Below, piece by piece: positions 16,621 to 26,374 of a DNA stretch of 64,000 bases (position 1 is its first letter; every line of letters begins with the position of its first letter). Below the pieces are notes generated by a model. The model had not been told where the DNA came from and ran no database searches. It worked only from the letters and a program-made list of their open reading frames with translations. Source of the DNA: Rhodanobacter sp. 7MK24 (GTDB lineage: Bacteria; Pseudomonadota; Gammaproteobacteria; Xanthomonadales; Rhodanobacteraceae). Both the position numbers and the translations under genes were made by a program. Where the stretch lies: assembly GCF_014842995.1 (NCBI RefSeq), contig NZ_JACYXL010000004.1:167464-231463 (forward strand). The letters run 5' to 3'.

Positions 16621-18570
16621 TTACCGATATCCCTGTGCCTGCAGCGAGAACAGATGTGCGTAGTGGCCGTCCTCGGCCATCAACTGCGCATGATTGCCAC
16701 GTTCGATGATGCGGCCGTCCTGGATCACGATGATCTGGTCGGCCATGCGCACTGTGGAGAAGCGGTGCGATATGAGGATGGCGATACGGCCGCCGGAGAG
16801 CTCGCGGAAGTGTTCGAATATGGTGGCTTCGGCTTGCGCGTCCATCGCGGCGGTGGGTTCATCCAGCACCAGGATGTCGGCGCGTGAGCGCATGAAGGCG
16901 CGGGCCAGGGCGATCTTCTGCCATTGCCCGCCGGACAGCTCGCGCCCGTCGTTGAACCATTTGCCCAGCGGTGTCTCGAAGCCGGCCGGCAGGCTGTCGA
17001 TGAAGTCGCTGGCCATGCCCTTGTCGCTGGCTTCGCGCCAGCGCGCTTCGTCGTTGAAATGGGTGACATCGCCGGCACCGACATTCTCACCCACGCGCAT
17101 CTGATAGCGGGCGAAGTCCTGGAAGATCACCCCGATGCGCTGCAGCAGGACGGATTCATCCCACTCGCGCAGATCGGTGCCGTCGAGCAGGATGCGGCCA
17201 CCGTCAGGCGAGTACAGGCGCGTGAGCAGCTTGATCAGGGTGGTCTTGCCCGAACCGTTCTGGCCTACCAGGGCCAACGATTCGCCGGGGCGGATATGCA
17301 GATCGATGTCGCGCAGTGCCGGTTCGCCGGCGCCGGGGTAGGTGAAACTGACCCGCTCGAAGCGGATGCCGTCCTCGGGTGTGGCGCCATGCCGCACGGT
17401 GCCTGTGGCTGCAGGCACGGGCGTTTCCAGATACTCGTACAGCGTGGACAGGTAGAGGTTGTCTTCGTACATGCCGCCGATCGCCGACAGCATCGTCGAC
17501 ACCGCCGACTGGCCCTGACGGAACAGCGACAGGTACATCGTCATCTGGCCCAGGGTGATGCGCGCCATCACGGTGCTGGCGGCGATCCATGCGTAGGCGC
17601 CGTATAGCGCAAACGTGCCGAGCAGGCCCAGGCCGAAGCCCCAACTGTCGCGACGCACGGCCAGATCGCGATCGGCGCGATACAACATGTGGAAGATGTC
17701 GCGATAGCGCTGCAGGAACAAGGGGCCAAGGCCAAACAGCTTCACTTCCTTGGCGTGGTCCTCGCGCGCCAGCACGGTTTCCAGATACAGCTGCATGCGT
17801 GTTTCCGGAGAGCGCCAGCGGAACAGCCGGAACGCGTCGCCGGAGAATTTCGTCTCGGCGAAGAATGACGGCAAGCCGGCCAGCAGCAGCACCGCTACCG
17901 CCCATGGCGAAAACCGGAACAGCAGGCTGCCGTAGCTGAGCAGCGAGATCGCGTTCTGGCCCAAGCCGAATGTTCGGGTGATCAGCGACAGCGGCCGACT
18001 CGACGCCTCGCGTCGCGCGCGGGTGAGCTTGTCGTAGAACTCCGAATCCTCGAAGTGCGCCAGTTCGAGCGTCAGCGCCTTTTCCAGGATCAACACATTG
18101 ACGCGTTGGCCCAGTTGCGCACGCAGCAGCGACTGGCACAACGACAGGCCGCGCTGCGCACCGGCCATCGCCGCCACCAGCGCGCCCTCTAGCACCACCC
18201 ATTCGAATACCGATCGCAGCGGGGCTGTCCCGTGTGCTGCCCACAACTTGCTGGCACCGAGCACGGCGTCGACGATGTGTGCGCCAACGTAAGCAATGCC
18301 AGCCGGTAGCAGGCCGGCAATGAGAGTGAGCAGGGCCAGCGCGATGGTCAGCGCGCGGCTGGTGCTCCAGACCAGTTCCAGCGCACGCCCGCTGTACCGG
18401 AACACGCCCAGAAAACTGCGGGCGAGTTCTTTCGGTGGAGCGGCAGGGGCTGCGTGAGGCGGCACAGGGGAGGTGTCATGAAGCGCGTGACGGGGCGCGA
18501 AGCTCTCGAGATGGGGGTCGTGTCGCCTCAGGCAAGCTTGGGCGTGTGATTGAACATGCGGCAGGGCCAC
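16621..18570 (-). CDS. ABC exporter, fused permease and ATPase half-transporter
   Basis: The N-terminal half has about six membrane helices (from ALTIALALLTLIAGLLPAG onward). The C-terminal ATPase has Walker A LVGQNGSGKTT, signature LSGGQWQKIALARAF, Walker B DILVLDEPTAAMD and the H-loop in ILISHRFSTVR. It is a homodimeric type IV exporter (lipid, peptide or drug). GTG 18570 is used as start; ATG 18657 is possible, but codons upstream of 18570 run into a copy of the dispersed intergenic repeat (18613-18640), arguing that they are untranslated. No adjacent cargo gene identifies the substrate. Confidence 0.88.
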   Translation of the reverse strand: MALPHVQSHAQACLRRHDPHLESFAPRHALHDTSPVPPHAAPAAPPKELARSFLGVFRYSGRALELVWSTSRALTIALALLTLIAGLLPAGIAYVGAHIVDAVLGASKLWAAHGTAPLRSVFEWVVLEGALVAAMAGAQRGLSLCQSLLRAQLGQRVNVLILEKALTLELAHFEDSEFYDKLTRARREASSRPLSLITRTFGLGQNAISLLSYGSLLFRFSPWAVAVLLLAGLPSFFAETKFSGDAFRLFRWRSPETRMQLYLETVLAREDHAKEVKLFGLGPLFLQRYRDIFHMLYRADRDLAVRRDSWGFGLGLLGTFALYGAYAWIAASTVMARITLGQMTMYLSLFRQGQSAVSTMLSAIGGMYEDNLYLSTLYEYLETPVPAATGTVRHGATPEDGIRFERVSFTYPGAGEPALRDIDLHIRPGESLALVGQNGSGKTTLIKLLTRLYSPDGGRILLDGTDLREWDESVLLQRIGVIFQDFARYQMRVGENVGAGDVTHFNDEARWREASDKGMASDFIDSLPAGFETPLGKWFNDGRELSGGQWQKIALARAFMRSRADILVLDEPTAAMDAQAEATIFEHFRELSGGRIAILISHRFSTVRMADQIIVIQDGRIIERGNHAQLMAEDGHYAHLFSLQAQGYR

Positions 18571-18612
18571 TGCCTGGCAATGTGCCGAATAGTTTGTAGT
18601 CAGGTATGTCTT

Positions 18613-18640
18613 GCGATTGGCCCGTGTTATCGCAATGGCC
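18613..18640 (+). repeat. Dispersed intergenic repeat, copy 3 (divergent 3' end)
   Basis: GCGATTGGCCCGTGTTATCG followed by CAATGGCC. It shares the core with the other copies and lies between the Ser/Thr kinase and ABC exporter genes. Confidence 0.5.
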
Positions 18641-18720
18641 CCGCCTGCGCAGCTCATTCTTTCCCGACCCCAACATTTCAGGGCGAGAAGCTTTCACAAG
18701 CCTATGGTTCGAGCCAGACA

Positions 18721-21534
18721 TTAAAATATCGGTGGCTCACGATTGGTTGCGAGTATGCGGATCGTCGCGTCGCGCTCACTATTCTGCTCATTGCCAATTC
18801 CTGCGAGCAATGTCTCTGCTTCCGTGTGTAACCGCTCGGCTGCAGTTCGATCACCCAGCAAAGCTTCCGTGCCAGCGAGGTCCGCATCGATGTGCGCGAT
18901 AAGCGAGGCCTTCTTCGGCGTGATCATGTTGGCTGCCGCGAACGCACCTTCAAATTCCCGCTTTGCTTCCATGCAATGGCCGAGCGATCGGAGTGTTTCA
19001 CCGTACAGAATGCGTGCCCTGATAGCATTTTCCGAACTTTGATCCGCAAGTGCGGCATACATCGCGGCAGCTTCGCTAGCGAAGGTGGCAGCACGTTCGC
19101 GGGCACCGCCTGCTGCGGCAATCTCTGCCTCTACGGTAAGCGCGAACGCGACATCTGGATGCGCACCACGATGGCGCTGCCTTGATTCCGCAAATGCGTG
19201 GCTGGCCATTCCCTTGGCTTCGCCGATCCGCCCGCGCGCCATAAGGATTTCCGCCAGGCTCGCGCTATCGCCGCTTTGACCGTTGTCGCCGTAATCCTTA
19301 CCAAGGAGGCGCTGCTTCCGGTCGATGGCATCGCGCAAGCCTGTCTCTGCATCTGCGTAAGAACCCTGACTGAAGCGGACATGCGCCAGGTGGCCTAGCG
19401 TTATGGCCTCGCCCAGCGATGATGTCGCTGCGAGCTTTCCATCGAGCTCCAGTGATTTTTCATAGAATGCGCCTGCCTCGGAAAATTTGCCTTCGCGCAC
19501 GAGGACATTCGCAAGGTTGTTGAGGTCGCCGGCGACATGGGCATTGGGACTTGCGTATGCGCTTTCGTCAATGCCGAGGGCAGAGCGCATAAGCATTTCG
19601 CTCTCGCCATAGCGGCCAAGCGGGAGCAGCGCCGTTGTAAGAAGCGTCATTGCATCAGCGACCTGCGGATGCCTGGCGCCGAATCGAGCGCGCTTGCGCG
19701 CGAGTGCCTCGCGCAACAATGGCTCAGCTCGGTCAGGGTGGCCGGCGTCCATCCATATCCAGCCCAGGTTCGTTATTGCCTCGGTCAGGGCATCACTGCC
19801 GGTTGGAAGTATTCGGTGCGCGAGCGCAACGGACTTCGTGCCGATATCGATAGCTTTCTCCGACTCGCCCAGACGTTCGTCAAGACCGGCAAGCCACGCA
19901 AGAGCCTGCACTTCTTCCGGCGAGTTGTGGTCGGGGCCGGACTGGAACGCCTCGATTGCGTTCTGCAAACGCAATCTGCCGCTGCGAACGTGACCGAGTT
20001 CATCTGCTTCTTCGGCGAGCAGGTATTCGACATGCAAGGTTCGTCTGTCAGTAGCGCCAAACTGTGCTTGTGCCAGTGACGCCGCTTCTTCGAGCGGTTG
20101 TTGCGCACGATCCGCGTGACCACTACGCCGCTCGAGGTCACCGATCAATGCAAGAATTTCAACATGAAGCGCGGGTTGTTTCGCGAAATCATGATCGGCG
20201 CGGTCCCGTCCTTGCGCGAGCAAGACCTCGGCACTCGCCTCTGCCCCATGCGACACATTGTCGAAAAGACCTTCCATGAACGATTTGAGCGCATCCTCGC
20301 GTTGCGCCTCGCCTTGAGCCGCGAGTGCTTGCGCGTGCGCATCCTTGGCGGCATGGCGAGCCAGGTACGATTCATACAGGCCGGCTGCTGTTGCGCCGGC
20401 GAGCAGCATTACCATGACGATGCTGGCGGAGACAGCCAGAGCATGTCGCTTTGTGAAAGTGAGCGCGCGATACGCAAAAGTATCCGCCCTGGCATGCAAC
20501 GGTTTGCCATCGAGGTAGCGCTCGATATCCTCACGCAGTGCCGCGGCACTCGCATAACGGCGAATGGGGTCCGGCCGTGTCGCTTCGTGCACGACTGCGT
20601 AAAGGTCGACGCCCAACCTTTGCCGCAATTGCCCATCGTCGAATACCGGCGTCGCCGCAACGACGTAGTTGTCAAGTCTGCGTGGTTGAAGACCCGATAG
20701 AAGCTCAGCCAACAGAACACCGAGTGCGTACACATCGACCAAGGTTGTCGTGGCGTGGCCGATGATTTGTTCCGGCGCCGCATATGCGCGTGTCAGACGT
20801 CGCATTTCGGTGCGCGTCTGCACACTCTCACCTTCGCCGGCGATGAGCTTGGCGATGCCGAAATCGACGAGCTTGACGCAGCCATCCTCGCCAATGAGCA
20901 CGTTACTTGGCTTAAGGTCGCGATGCACGATCAGGCTGCGATGTGCGTGTTCGACGGCCTTGGACACGTCTATAAACAGCGCGAGGCGTCCTCGCACGTC
21001 GATGCCGCGCTTTTCGCAATATTGGACAAGGTTGCCGCCTGCAACAAATTCAAGTGCCAGGAACGGTGTGCCGGTTGGTGTGAATCCAGCGTCGAGCAGC
21101 TGAGCAATGTGTGGATGCTGGAGTCGCGCAAGGATGCTCTGCTCACGAAGGAAGCGTCTCTGCTCTTCGGCATCGTGGACATCGATACGCAACAGCTTGA
21201 GGGCGACCTTCTGGGGAGCGCCTGGTAGCTCGCGCTCTGCCTCGAATACGCTGGCCATGCCACCGGCACCCACGAACCGAAGCAGACGGTAGCCGGGAAT
21301 GGCAGGCAGGTTATCGGCCGAGTAGCCAACCGACGCCGGCATCCATTGCGCCACGCCTCGCTCAAGCACCTCCGCGATGGGTACCTGACTGAGGGCCTGT
21401 GTAACGAGCACGCGGAGCGTCGCGTCTTCGCAGTTTCTGCATAACCAATCGGCCTGTTCGGTAGCAGGCAACTCCAATAGACGGTCGAGCAGCGGCTCGG
21501 CCTCGTGCCATCGCTGGATGAAGTCGATGCTCAT
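18721..21534 (-). CDS. Membrane Ser/Thr protein kinase with C-terminal TPR-like repeats
   Basis: 937 residues. A helical N-terminus (1-75) precedes a Hanks-type kinase domain: glycine loop GAGGMASVF near 89, K113, HRDLKPSN at 204-211 and DFG at 224-226, all intact. A transmembrane helix follows (about 360-382), then a long series of TPR-like repeats (about 430-930) with the usual A-A spacing. The kinase faces the cytoplasm; the TPR part would be periplasmic if there is one crossing. It sits 63 bp downstream of an ECF sigma factor on the same strand, a conserved pairing in which the kinase is thought to control the sigma factor. Probably the signal-input component. Confidence 0.92.
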   Translation of the reverse strand: MSIDFIQRWHEAEPLLDRLLELPATEQADWLCRNCEDATLRVLVTQALSQVPIAEVLERGVAQWMPASVGYSADNLPAIPGYRLLRFVGAGGMASVFEAERELPGAPQKVALKLLRIDVHDAEEQRRFLREQSILARLQHPHIAQLLDAGFTPTGTPFLALEFVAGGNLVQYCEKRGIDVRGRLALFIDVSKAVEHAHRSLIVHRDLKPSNVLIGEDGCVKLVDFGIAKLIAGEGESVQTRTEMRRLTRAYAAPEQIIGHATTTLVDVYALGVLLAELLSGLQPRRLDNYVVAATPVFDDGQLRQRLGVDLYAVVHEATRPDPIRRYASAAALREDIERYLDGKPLHARADTFAYRALTFTKRHALAVSASIVMVMLLAGATAAGLYESYLARHAAKDAHAQALAAQGEAQREDALKSFMEGLFDNVSHGAEASAEVLLAQGRDRADHDFAKQPALHVEILALIGDLERRSGHADRAQQPLEEAASLAQAQFGATDRRTLHVEYLLAEEADELGHVRSGRLRLQNAIEAFQSGPDHNSPEEVQALAWLAGLDERLGESEKAIDIGTKSVALAHRILPTGSDALTEAITNLGWIWMDAGHPDRAEPLLREALARKRARFGARHPQVADAMTLLTTALLPLGRYGESEMLMRSALGIDESAYASPNAHVAGDLNNLANVLVREGKFSEAGAFYEKSLELDGKLAATSSLGEAITLGHLAHVRFSQGSYADAETGLRDAIDRKQRLLGKDYGDNGQSGDSASLAEILMARGRIGEAKGMASHAFAESRQRHRGAHPDVAFALTVEAEIAAAGGARERAATFASEAAAMYAALADQSSENAIRARILYGETLRSLGHCMEAKREFEGAFAAANMITPKKASLIAHIDADLAGTEALLGDRTAAERLHTEAETLLAGIGNEQNSERDATIRILATNREPPIF

Positions 21535-21597
21535 CGGCGGCTTCTAGTCGGTTATATGCCCATATAGCGCAATCGAGTGGCTACTACCGACATCGCC

Positions 21598-22134
21598 TCA
21601 TACTTCCGGAGCCAGGCAGGCTGCAAGAAAAGTGCGTGCCTTCAACCAGTCGCGTTCGACAGTACGCGCATTGACGCCGATGGCGTCGGCAATTTCCGGG
21701 CTCGAAAGCTCGGCGAACAATCGCAGCTCGGCAACGCGTGCAAGACGCTCATCCAACGCCGCGAGCTTCGTCAAAGCCTCGTCGAGTGCCAGTACGTCGA
21801 TGATGTTCGATGGCGACATGCCCTCCGTCATCTCGGGTGCCTGCCGTTTCTGCGCCATCTTCCGCCTTGCGCGGTCGATCAAGAGGTGACGCATCGTGCG
21901 GCTCATGTACGCATACAAGTGCGCTTGATCCGCGAAGGTAATGCCGCTGCTGTCAAGCAACTTCAGGCAGGCTTCGTTGACCAGCGCAGTCGTCTGTAGC
22001 GTGTGTGCGGCTTCGTACGCCCGTTGCCGGTGCGCAAGCTGGCGCAGCGTGGCATAGACCTGCGGGATCAGCGCATCCATAGCAACCGGATCGCCGTCCG
22101 CAAGAATTTCACTGATTCGGGCCTCGGTGGTCAT
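21598..22134 (-). CDS. ECF-type RNA polymerase sigma factor paired with Ser/Thr kinase
   Basis: ATG 22134 (MTTEARISEILADGD) is preferred over the longer frame from 22257, which would run into the divergent gene's upstream region. Region 2 includes AYMSRTMRHLLIDRARRK; region 4 includes LARVAELRLFAELSSPEIADAIGVNARTVERDW. It resembles the ECF subgroup annotated as TIGR02999, recurrently encoded next to Ser/Thr kinases instead of an anti-sigma factor. No anti-sigma gene is present here, consistent with activation by the kinase. The divergent HAF-repeat gene is a candidate target. Confidence 0.88.
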   Translation of the reverse strand: MTTEARISEILADGDPVAMDALIPQVYATLRQLAHRQRAYEAAHTLQTTALVNEACLKLLDSSGITFADQAHLYAYMSRTMRHLLIDRARRKMAQKRQAPEMTEGMSPSNIIDVLALDEALTKLAALDERLARVAELRLFAELSSPEIADAIGVNARTVERDWLKARTFLAACLAPEV

Positions 22135-22281
22135 GTGCGCTATTGGCCTGTTACCGGGAAGTGTTCCGGCCATGTCGGAAGAGGCGAGCCATTTGCGCTG
22201 TAAGGAGGGATGGCGCCATTCGAGGTGACCGCAAGCTGTCGGCACGCCATCGCCCATCTCCCCAAAACAAGGATTGAAGTC

Positions 22282-23304
22282 ATGTCAAGCCATCACTCTT
22301 CACGTAACCGGTTCATCGCGGCGGCCAGTCTGCTCACCCTGGTCTTTGCCGGCTCCAGCAGCGCTGCGACAAGCACCGAAAACGATACAACCCCATTTGC
22401 ACCCACCACGATAGCGGCTGCCTGTGCCGATGCCCACGCCCGTGTACAGGATGCCGCCGCCATGGCCCCTTGCCGGCATGGTACATCGGCCGCTGATTCG
22501 ACAAGCGGTTCGAGGACCTACAGCTATCAGACGTTCGACTACCCGGGCGCGTCGCAGACGACCTTATGGGGAATCAACGATCTGAACGAGCTGAGTGGTC
22601 AATATTCGGTGGGCACTGGCGCAGCTCACGCCATGGTCTATCGCCATGGACACTTTGAACCGCTGGATCCGGGGGTATTGGGTGACTATTTCAGCGCCGC
22701 CGGGGGGCCCACCGACTTCGGTACGACGTTTGGTGCCTATGCCGATGCAACGGGACTTCAGCACGGCTTCCTGATTCAACGCGGGCATTTCTCCACAGTC
22801 GACTTTCCGGGTCATCTCAACTCGAATGTGGACCAAGTCAATCTGTTCGGTGCGATAGCCGGCGTGTACTGGGATGCCGACGGAACCTACCATGGCGTAC
22901 TTCGTGAAGGGGGGCACGACACACCCATCGATGTGGCCGGCGCACGCGAAACCTATCCGCTCGGCATCAACGACAAAGGCGAGATCGTCGGCTATTGGGA
23001 TACGGATCCAGACCAGACGCACGGCTTCTACCGCAGTGCAGATGGGCAGTTCTCGACAATCGACGTGCCGGGTGCCGCAGCCACGGTCATCTTCGAGATC
23101 AACGACGCAGGGCAGGCCGTCGGCTATTACGTAGACGCTTCCGGCGATATCCATGGTTTCATTGAAACGCGAGGGCAGTTTCAGAACCTGGACGTGCCTG
23201 GAGCTGCAGCAACCCTCGCGACTGCCATCAACAATCTCGGCGTGATCGCAGGGGAGTACTTCGACAATGCCGGCACGCGGCATGGGTTCGTTGCCACGCC
23301 CTAA
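22282..23304 (+). CDS. Secreted HAF-repeat protein
   Basis: ATG 22282 follows AAGGA and yields a signal peptide (RFIAAASLLTLVFAG, cleavage near SSAA). The mature part has about five to six repeats of roughly 45-50 residues with the pattern IND-G-IVGYY-D-G--HGF, ending in a FSTIDVPGA-like segment. This matches the HAF extracellular repeat family (TIGR02913), probably a beta-propeller-like fold. Two Cys lie in the pre-repeat region. It is divergent from the ECF sigma/kinase pair with a 147-bp gap, so regulation by that pair is plausible. Function unknown; likely periplasmic or surface. Confidence 0.8.
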   Translation: MSSHHSSRNRFIAAASLLTLVFAGSSSAATSTENDTTPFAPTTIAAACADAHARVQDAAAMAPCRHGTSAADSTSGSRTYSYQTFDYPGASQTTLWGINDLNELSGQYSVGTGAAHAMVYRHGHFEPLDPGVLGDYFSAAGGPTDFGTTFGAYADATGLQHGFLIQRGHFSTVDFPGHLNSNVDQVNLFGAIAGVYWDADGTYHGVLREGGHDTPIDVAGARETYPLGINDKGEIVGYWDTDPDQTHGFYRSADGQFSTIDVPGAAATVIFEINDAGQAVGYYVDASGDIHGFIETRGQFQNLDVPGAAATLATAINNLGVIAGEYFDNAGTRHGFVATP

Positions 23305-23417
23305 ATCGGCCCGCCTTACCGGATCTGCACGCTTTCGATATCAGACGGCTAAGGCCGATCCTAGGCCGGCCAGTGGTGACTGGTTGAGTTCGGAGCACGA
23401 TTGCGGTGACAACTATG

Positions 23418-23455
23418 GCGTCTACCTCCCGCAAAGAAAATGGGGAGGTAGACGC
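23418..23455. terminator. 13-bp perfect inverted repeat between convergent genes
   Basis: GCGTCTACCTCCC at 23418-23430 pairs perfectly with GGGAGGTAGACGC at 23443-23455 across a 12-nt A-rich loop. It lies between the convergent HAF and SDR genes, so it may terminate both. It also contains the CTACC...GGTAG half-sites found in the possible operators at 25417 and 56068. Confidence 0.55.
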
Positions 23456-23553
23456 GGTTGCCTTGCGTTTCGTAAAACTTTCATCAGAGAGACTGATCAC
23501 GAAAATGGCAAGCGATGTCTTGTGCTCGCAATCTAGCTACCTGCACGGAGTTA

Positions 23554-23589
23554 ATGATTAGGGCCCGTTATCGAGGGTACGTGTGCAGG
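23554..23589 (+). repeat. Dispersed intergenic repeat, copy 4
   Basis: ATGATTAGGGCCCGTTATCG followed by AGGGTACG. It is in the 370-bp convergent gap 23305-23674, which otherwise holds only the hairpin at 23418 and no credible gene. Confidence 0.65.
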
Positions 23590-23674
23590 CCGGTCCTAGG
23601 CGATTCTTGATGCGCGAATGCACTCCAATCTGAAGTCACGGAGCTGCGCCTCGCCTGCTTCCGCATGGCGTTCG

Positions 23675-24493
23675 TCAGTCATCAAACGCTGTCGCGGTCG
23701 TTCGATCGCGCCAAGCCGCGATGTCGGCTTGCACTTGGGCCATCTTCTGTTCAATACGGGCAATGCTGTCTGCGCCCAGCGGAAGACGAAAGGGCGGCTT
23801 GCCTGATTCCACGGCATCGATGATCACGGCGACGCCCTTGACCGGGTCACCCGCCTGACGTCCGTCCACCACACTGACATTGCTGCGCGTCAAACCCGCC
23901 GTGTCGGCATATGCCGAAATGTGTGCGGCAGCTACGACGGCCGAGTCGCGCGACAGAAACTCGGTGCGGAAATAGCCTGGCTCGACGATGGTGACGTTGA
24001 TGCCCAACGGCTTCAGCTCTATCGCCAGCGCTTCGGACATGCCTTCCACGGCAAATTTCGAGGCGCAGTAGATGCCGAATCCTGCCGACCCCGCGAAGCC
24101 GCCAACGGAAGAGAAATTCACGATGTGCCCGGAGCCCTGGGCCCGAAGAAAGGGCAGCGCGGCTTTGATGACGCGGTGCGTGCCGCCGAAATTCGTCGCC
24201 ATGACGTGATCCACTTCGGCGTCTGACACTTCCTCGACGGCGCCTACCAATCCGTAACCTGCGTTGTTGACCACCACATCGATGCGCCCTGCGGCCTGTA
24301 CGGCCGCTTGCATGATGGCGGTGACTTCGCTCGGGTCATTCACGTCCATCCGGAACACCCGCAGGTTGTTGTGCTCGAACGGCCCCTTGCCGTTTCGCGT
24401 GGTGCCGATGACGGTGTGTCCGCGGCGGAGCAGTTCTTCGGTCATGGTCCGGCCAAAGCCGCGGGAGATTCCCGTGATGAACCAGGTTGACAT
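23675..24493 (-). CDS. Short-chain dehydrogenase/reductase (SDR), classical type
   Basis: 272 residues. The NAD(P)-binding motif TGISRGFG sits at the N-terminus, NNAGYG in the middle, catalytic Ser in NFSSVGG and YCASK (Tyr/Lys) near residue 158. It ends with an IDAVESGKPPFRLPLG segment shared with the paralogue at 55143-55967, suggesting related substrates. Transcribed in the same direction as the upstream AraC regulator (24737), with a 243-bp gap; that regulator is a likely controller. Cytoplasmic; substrate unknown. Confidence 0.92.
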   Translation of the reverse strand: MSTWFITGISRGFGRTMTEELLRRGHTVIGTTRNGKGPFEHNNLRVFRMDVNDPSEVTAIMQAAVQAAGRIDVVVNNAGYGLVGAVEEVSDAEVDHVMATNFGGTHRVIKAALPFLRAQGSGHIVNFSSVGGFAGSAGFGIYCASKFAVEGMSEALAIELKPLGINVTIVEPGYFRTEFLSRDSAVVAAAHISAYADTAGLTRSNVSVVDGRQAGDPVKGVAVIIDAVESGKPPFRLPLGADSIARIEQKMAQVQADIAAWRDRTTATAFDD

Positions 24494-24736
24494 GGCATTT
24501 CCTATGGTGGGTTGGGGATGGCGGGCGCCGCGCTAGTTCAATTCAACGGTTCGTCACTTCAACGCAATCGGTTCTCACGCTCCGCGCGGGCCCATTTCGC
24601 GCGCCGGTGGGCACCGTGGATCGCAGCGACGAAGCCGCACGCTGTGGGCCGACATCCGGTGCCGATCGTCCTCGGGACGGCATTCGGATCTGGCTGGCCA
24701 CGCGCCGTCTGCGAGACCGAGCGAGGGATTCTCGAC

Positions 24737-25273
24737 TTACTCGCAGGGAAGGGCGGTGAACATTCGACGCCACGATCCTGGACTGACGCCGACTTCCCGC
24801 GTGAATGTACGGGTGAAATGGCATTGCTCCGTATAGCCGCAGCACAGCGCTATCTCTGCGATAGGGTCACAGTTTTCGAGCAGCAGTGTCTTGGCGCGAT
24901 CCATGCGCAGGTCGATGACCCATTGATGCACGGAAAGTCCAGTGGATGCCTTGAACAGGCGGGAAAAATGTCCCGTTGACATCGACAAGGCTTGGGCTGC
25001 CCGGGCCGACACATGGCTGCTGAATGCCATCTCTGCCAACACGTGTTTGGCGAGGGCCAGCTGGCGCGTACTTAGCGCGCCACGCGTCTCGCGGAAAACC
25101 AGCGAATGGCGTTTGGCCCGCTCGGTCTCAAAGGCAGCGCAGGCAAGCTCGAGGTGTCTGATCAAGTCTTCGTAGCCCCCAGCATGCCGGGACGCGTCCT
25201 GGATCACCCCATGCAGCGAGGCAATGACGCCCTCGTTCAAGGAAGAGGCGTAGAAGTCGCTGCCGTCAGCCAT
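24737..25273 (-). CDS. AraC-family transcriptional regulator
   Basis: 178 residues with a C-terminal double helix-turn-helix: ALSMSTGHFSRLFKASTG (first HTH) and IAEIALCCGYTEQCHFTRTFTREVGVSPG (second). The short N-terminal part (about 75 residues) is too small for a cupin sensor and has no recognisable effector domain. It is upstream of and co-directional with the SDR gene and divergent from a second AraC gene at 25560. A near-perfect inverted repeat lies in the shared promoter region at 25417-25435. Confidence 0.9.
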   Translation of the reverse strand: MADGSDFYASSLNEGVIASLHGVIQDASRHAGGYEDLIRHLELACAAFETERAKRHSLVFRETRGALSTRQLALAKHVLAEMAFSSHVSARAAQALSMSTGHFSRLFKASTGLSVHQWVIDLRMDRAKTLLLENCDPIAEIALCCGYTEQCHFTRTFTREVGVSPGSWRRMFTALPCE

Positions 25274-25416
25274 GGGATCGAAACCTCCGAGGAGACCAAA
25301 TCGGGTACGTCCTTAAGTTGCGGCGTCAATTTACTCAAGCGGGTTGGAAGCCGGCATCCCTCCGAAGCGGTGTCATCACTAGCACTTTGGTGGTATCCGC
25401 GCGGCCGCATGTCACG

Positions 25417-25435
25417 GCTACCCGGAAGAGGTAGC
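25417..25435. promoter_or_regulatory. Inverted repeat, candidate operator (site A)
   Basis: GCTACC-CGGAAGA-GGTAGC lies between the divergent AraC genes. It is 15/19 identical to a site at 56068-56086 upstream of the paralogous SDR, which suggests one regulator reads both. Inference. Confidence 0.5.
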
Positions 25436-25559
25436 GCTGTCTCGATCTTTCCGGCGATTTGGCCGTCCAGACCTTGACCTAACTTTGCCGGCGCGATGAA
25501 TGCACGGAAGCACAGCATGCCATCGGCAATTGCACCGGCTGAGGAGAGGGTCGTCATCA

Positions 25560-26321
25560 ATGCATTACTCGTGTCTCGAGAGAGCTGTGGAGTCCGCGTC
25601 GGAGCGGGAGCGCCCGACGCCGGATGGCGCACCATCCATCCGCATCAACGTGGCGCGGACGGCGCGTGGCCTGGCGGTGGCTTATATCCCCGCGCGTGCA
25701 CCGGCCGACGCCTCGTCCTGCAGCGCGATTTATCTGCACGTTCCGGTCTGCCTCGAGGTGGCGCGCAAGCTGCCGCCTGACGTGCAGGAAATAGGCGCGG
25801 AGCGTGTGCTCGGCAGCGCCATCCTGGCGGCTTTGACGCAAGGATGCCGTGGCGCCGAACCCTTCGTCCGCCACCTGGTGACTGCCTTGTGTTCCCTGCG
25901 ACAGGCCCACGCCGTCGCCGGCGACTCCCAAACAGAAAGTGGGGGCTTGCGCCCCTGGCAAGCAACACTGGCCAAGAACATGTTGATCTCGGGTATGGAC
26001 GGCTCGACCTTGCTTGCCGATGTCGCCGCGGCCTGCGGCTTGTCGAAATCGCATTTTGGCAAGGCGTTTCGGCGTTCGGTAGGCATGCCCCCCCACCGAT
26101 GGATAGTGATGCAGCGCCTGGAGCGGGCGCAGCAGCTGTTGCGCGACGCCAGTCGAAGTCTGGCGGCTGTTGCCGCCGAATGCGGCTTCTGCGATCAGAG
26201 CCACATGAGCCATGTGTTTCTGAAAACACTGGGCCTGAGCCCCGGTGCCTACCGTTGCCGGGATCGTGCGGCGATGCGCGGCCATTGGCCGGAAAGCACG
26301 TCGGCTACCACTTCCGGGTGA
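25560..26321 (+). CDS. AraC-family transcriptional regulator
   Basis: Start at ATG 25560 (MHYSCLERAVES); an earlier start at 25500 is possible. About 253 residues: the N-terminal region has a beta-rich segment without clear family signature, and the C-terminal AraC DNA-binding domain contains LADVAAACGLSKSHFGKAFRRSVGMPPHRW and LAAVAAECGFCDQSHMSHVFLKTLGLSPG. It shares the divergent promoter region (with the 25417 inverted repeat) with the AraC-SDR pair. The target and effector are unknown. Confidence 0.88.
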   Translation: MHYSCLERAVESASERERPTPDGAPSIRINVARTARGLAVAYIPARAPADASSCSAIYLHVPVCLEVARKLPPDVQEIGAERVLGSAILAALTQGCRGAEPFVRHLVTALCSLRQAHAVAGDSQTESGGLRPWQATLAKNMLISGMDGSTLLADVAAACGLSKSHFGKAFRRSVGMPPHRWIVMQRLERAQQLLRDASRSLAAVAAECGFCDQSHMSHVFLKTLGLSPGAYRCRDRAAMRGHWPESTSATTSG

Positions 26322-26374
26322 TCCCTATTTGAGCGGCGAGAGGTATCAAGCACGGGAGCGAGAGGAGTATCAGC

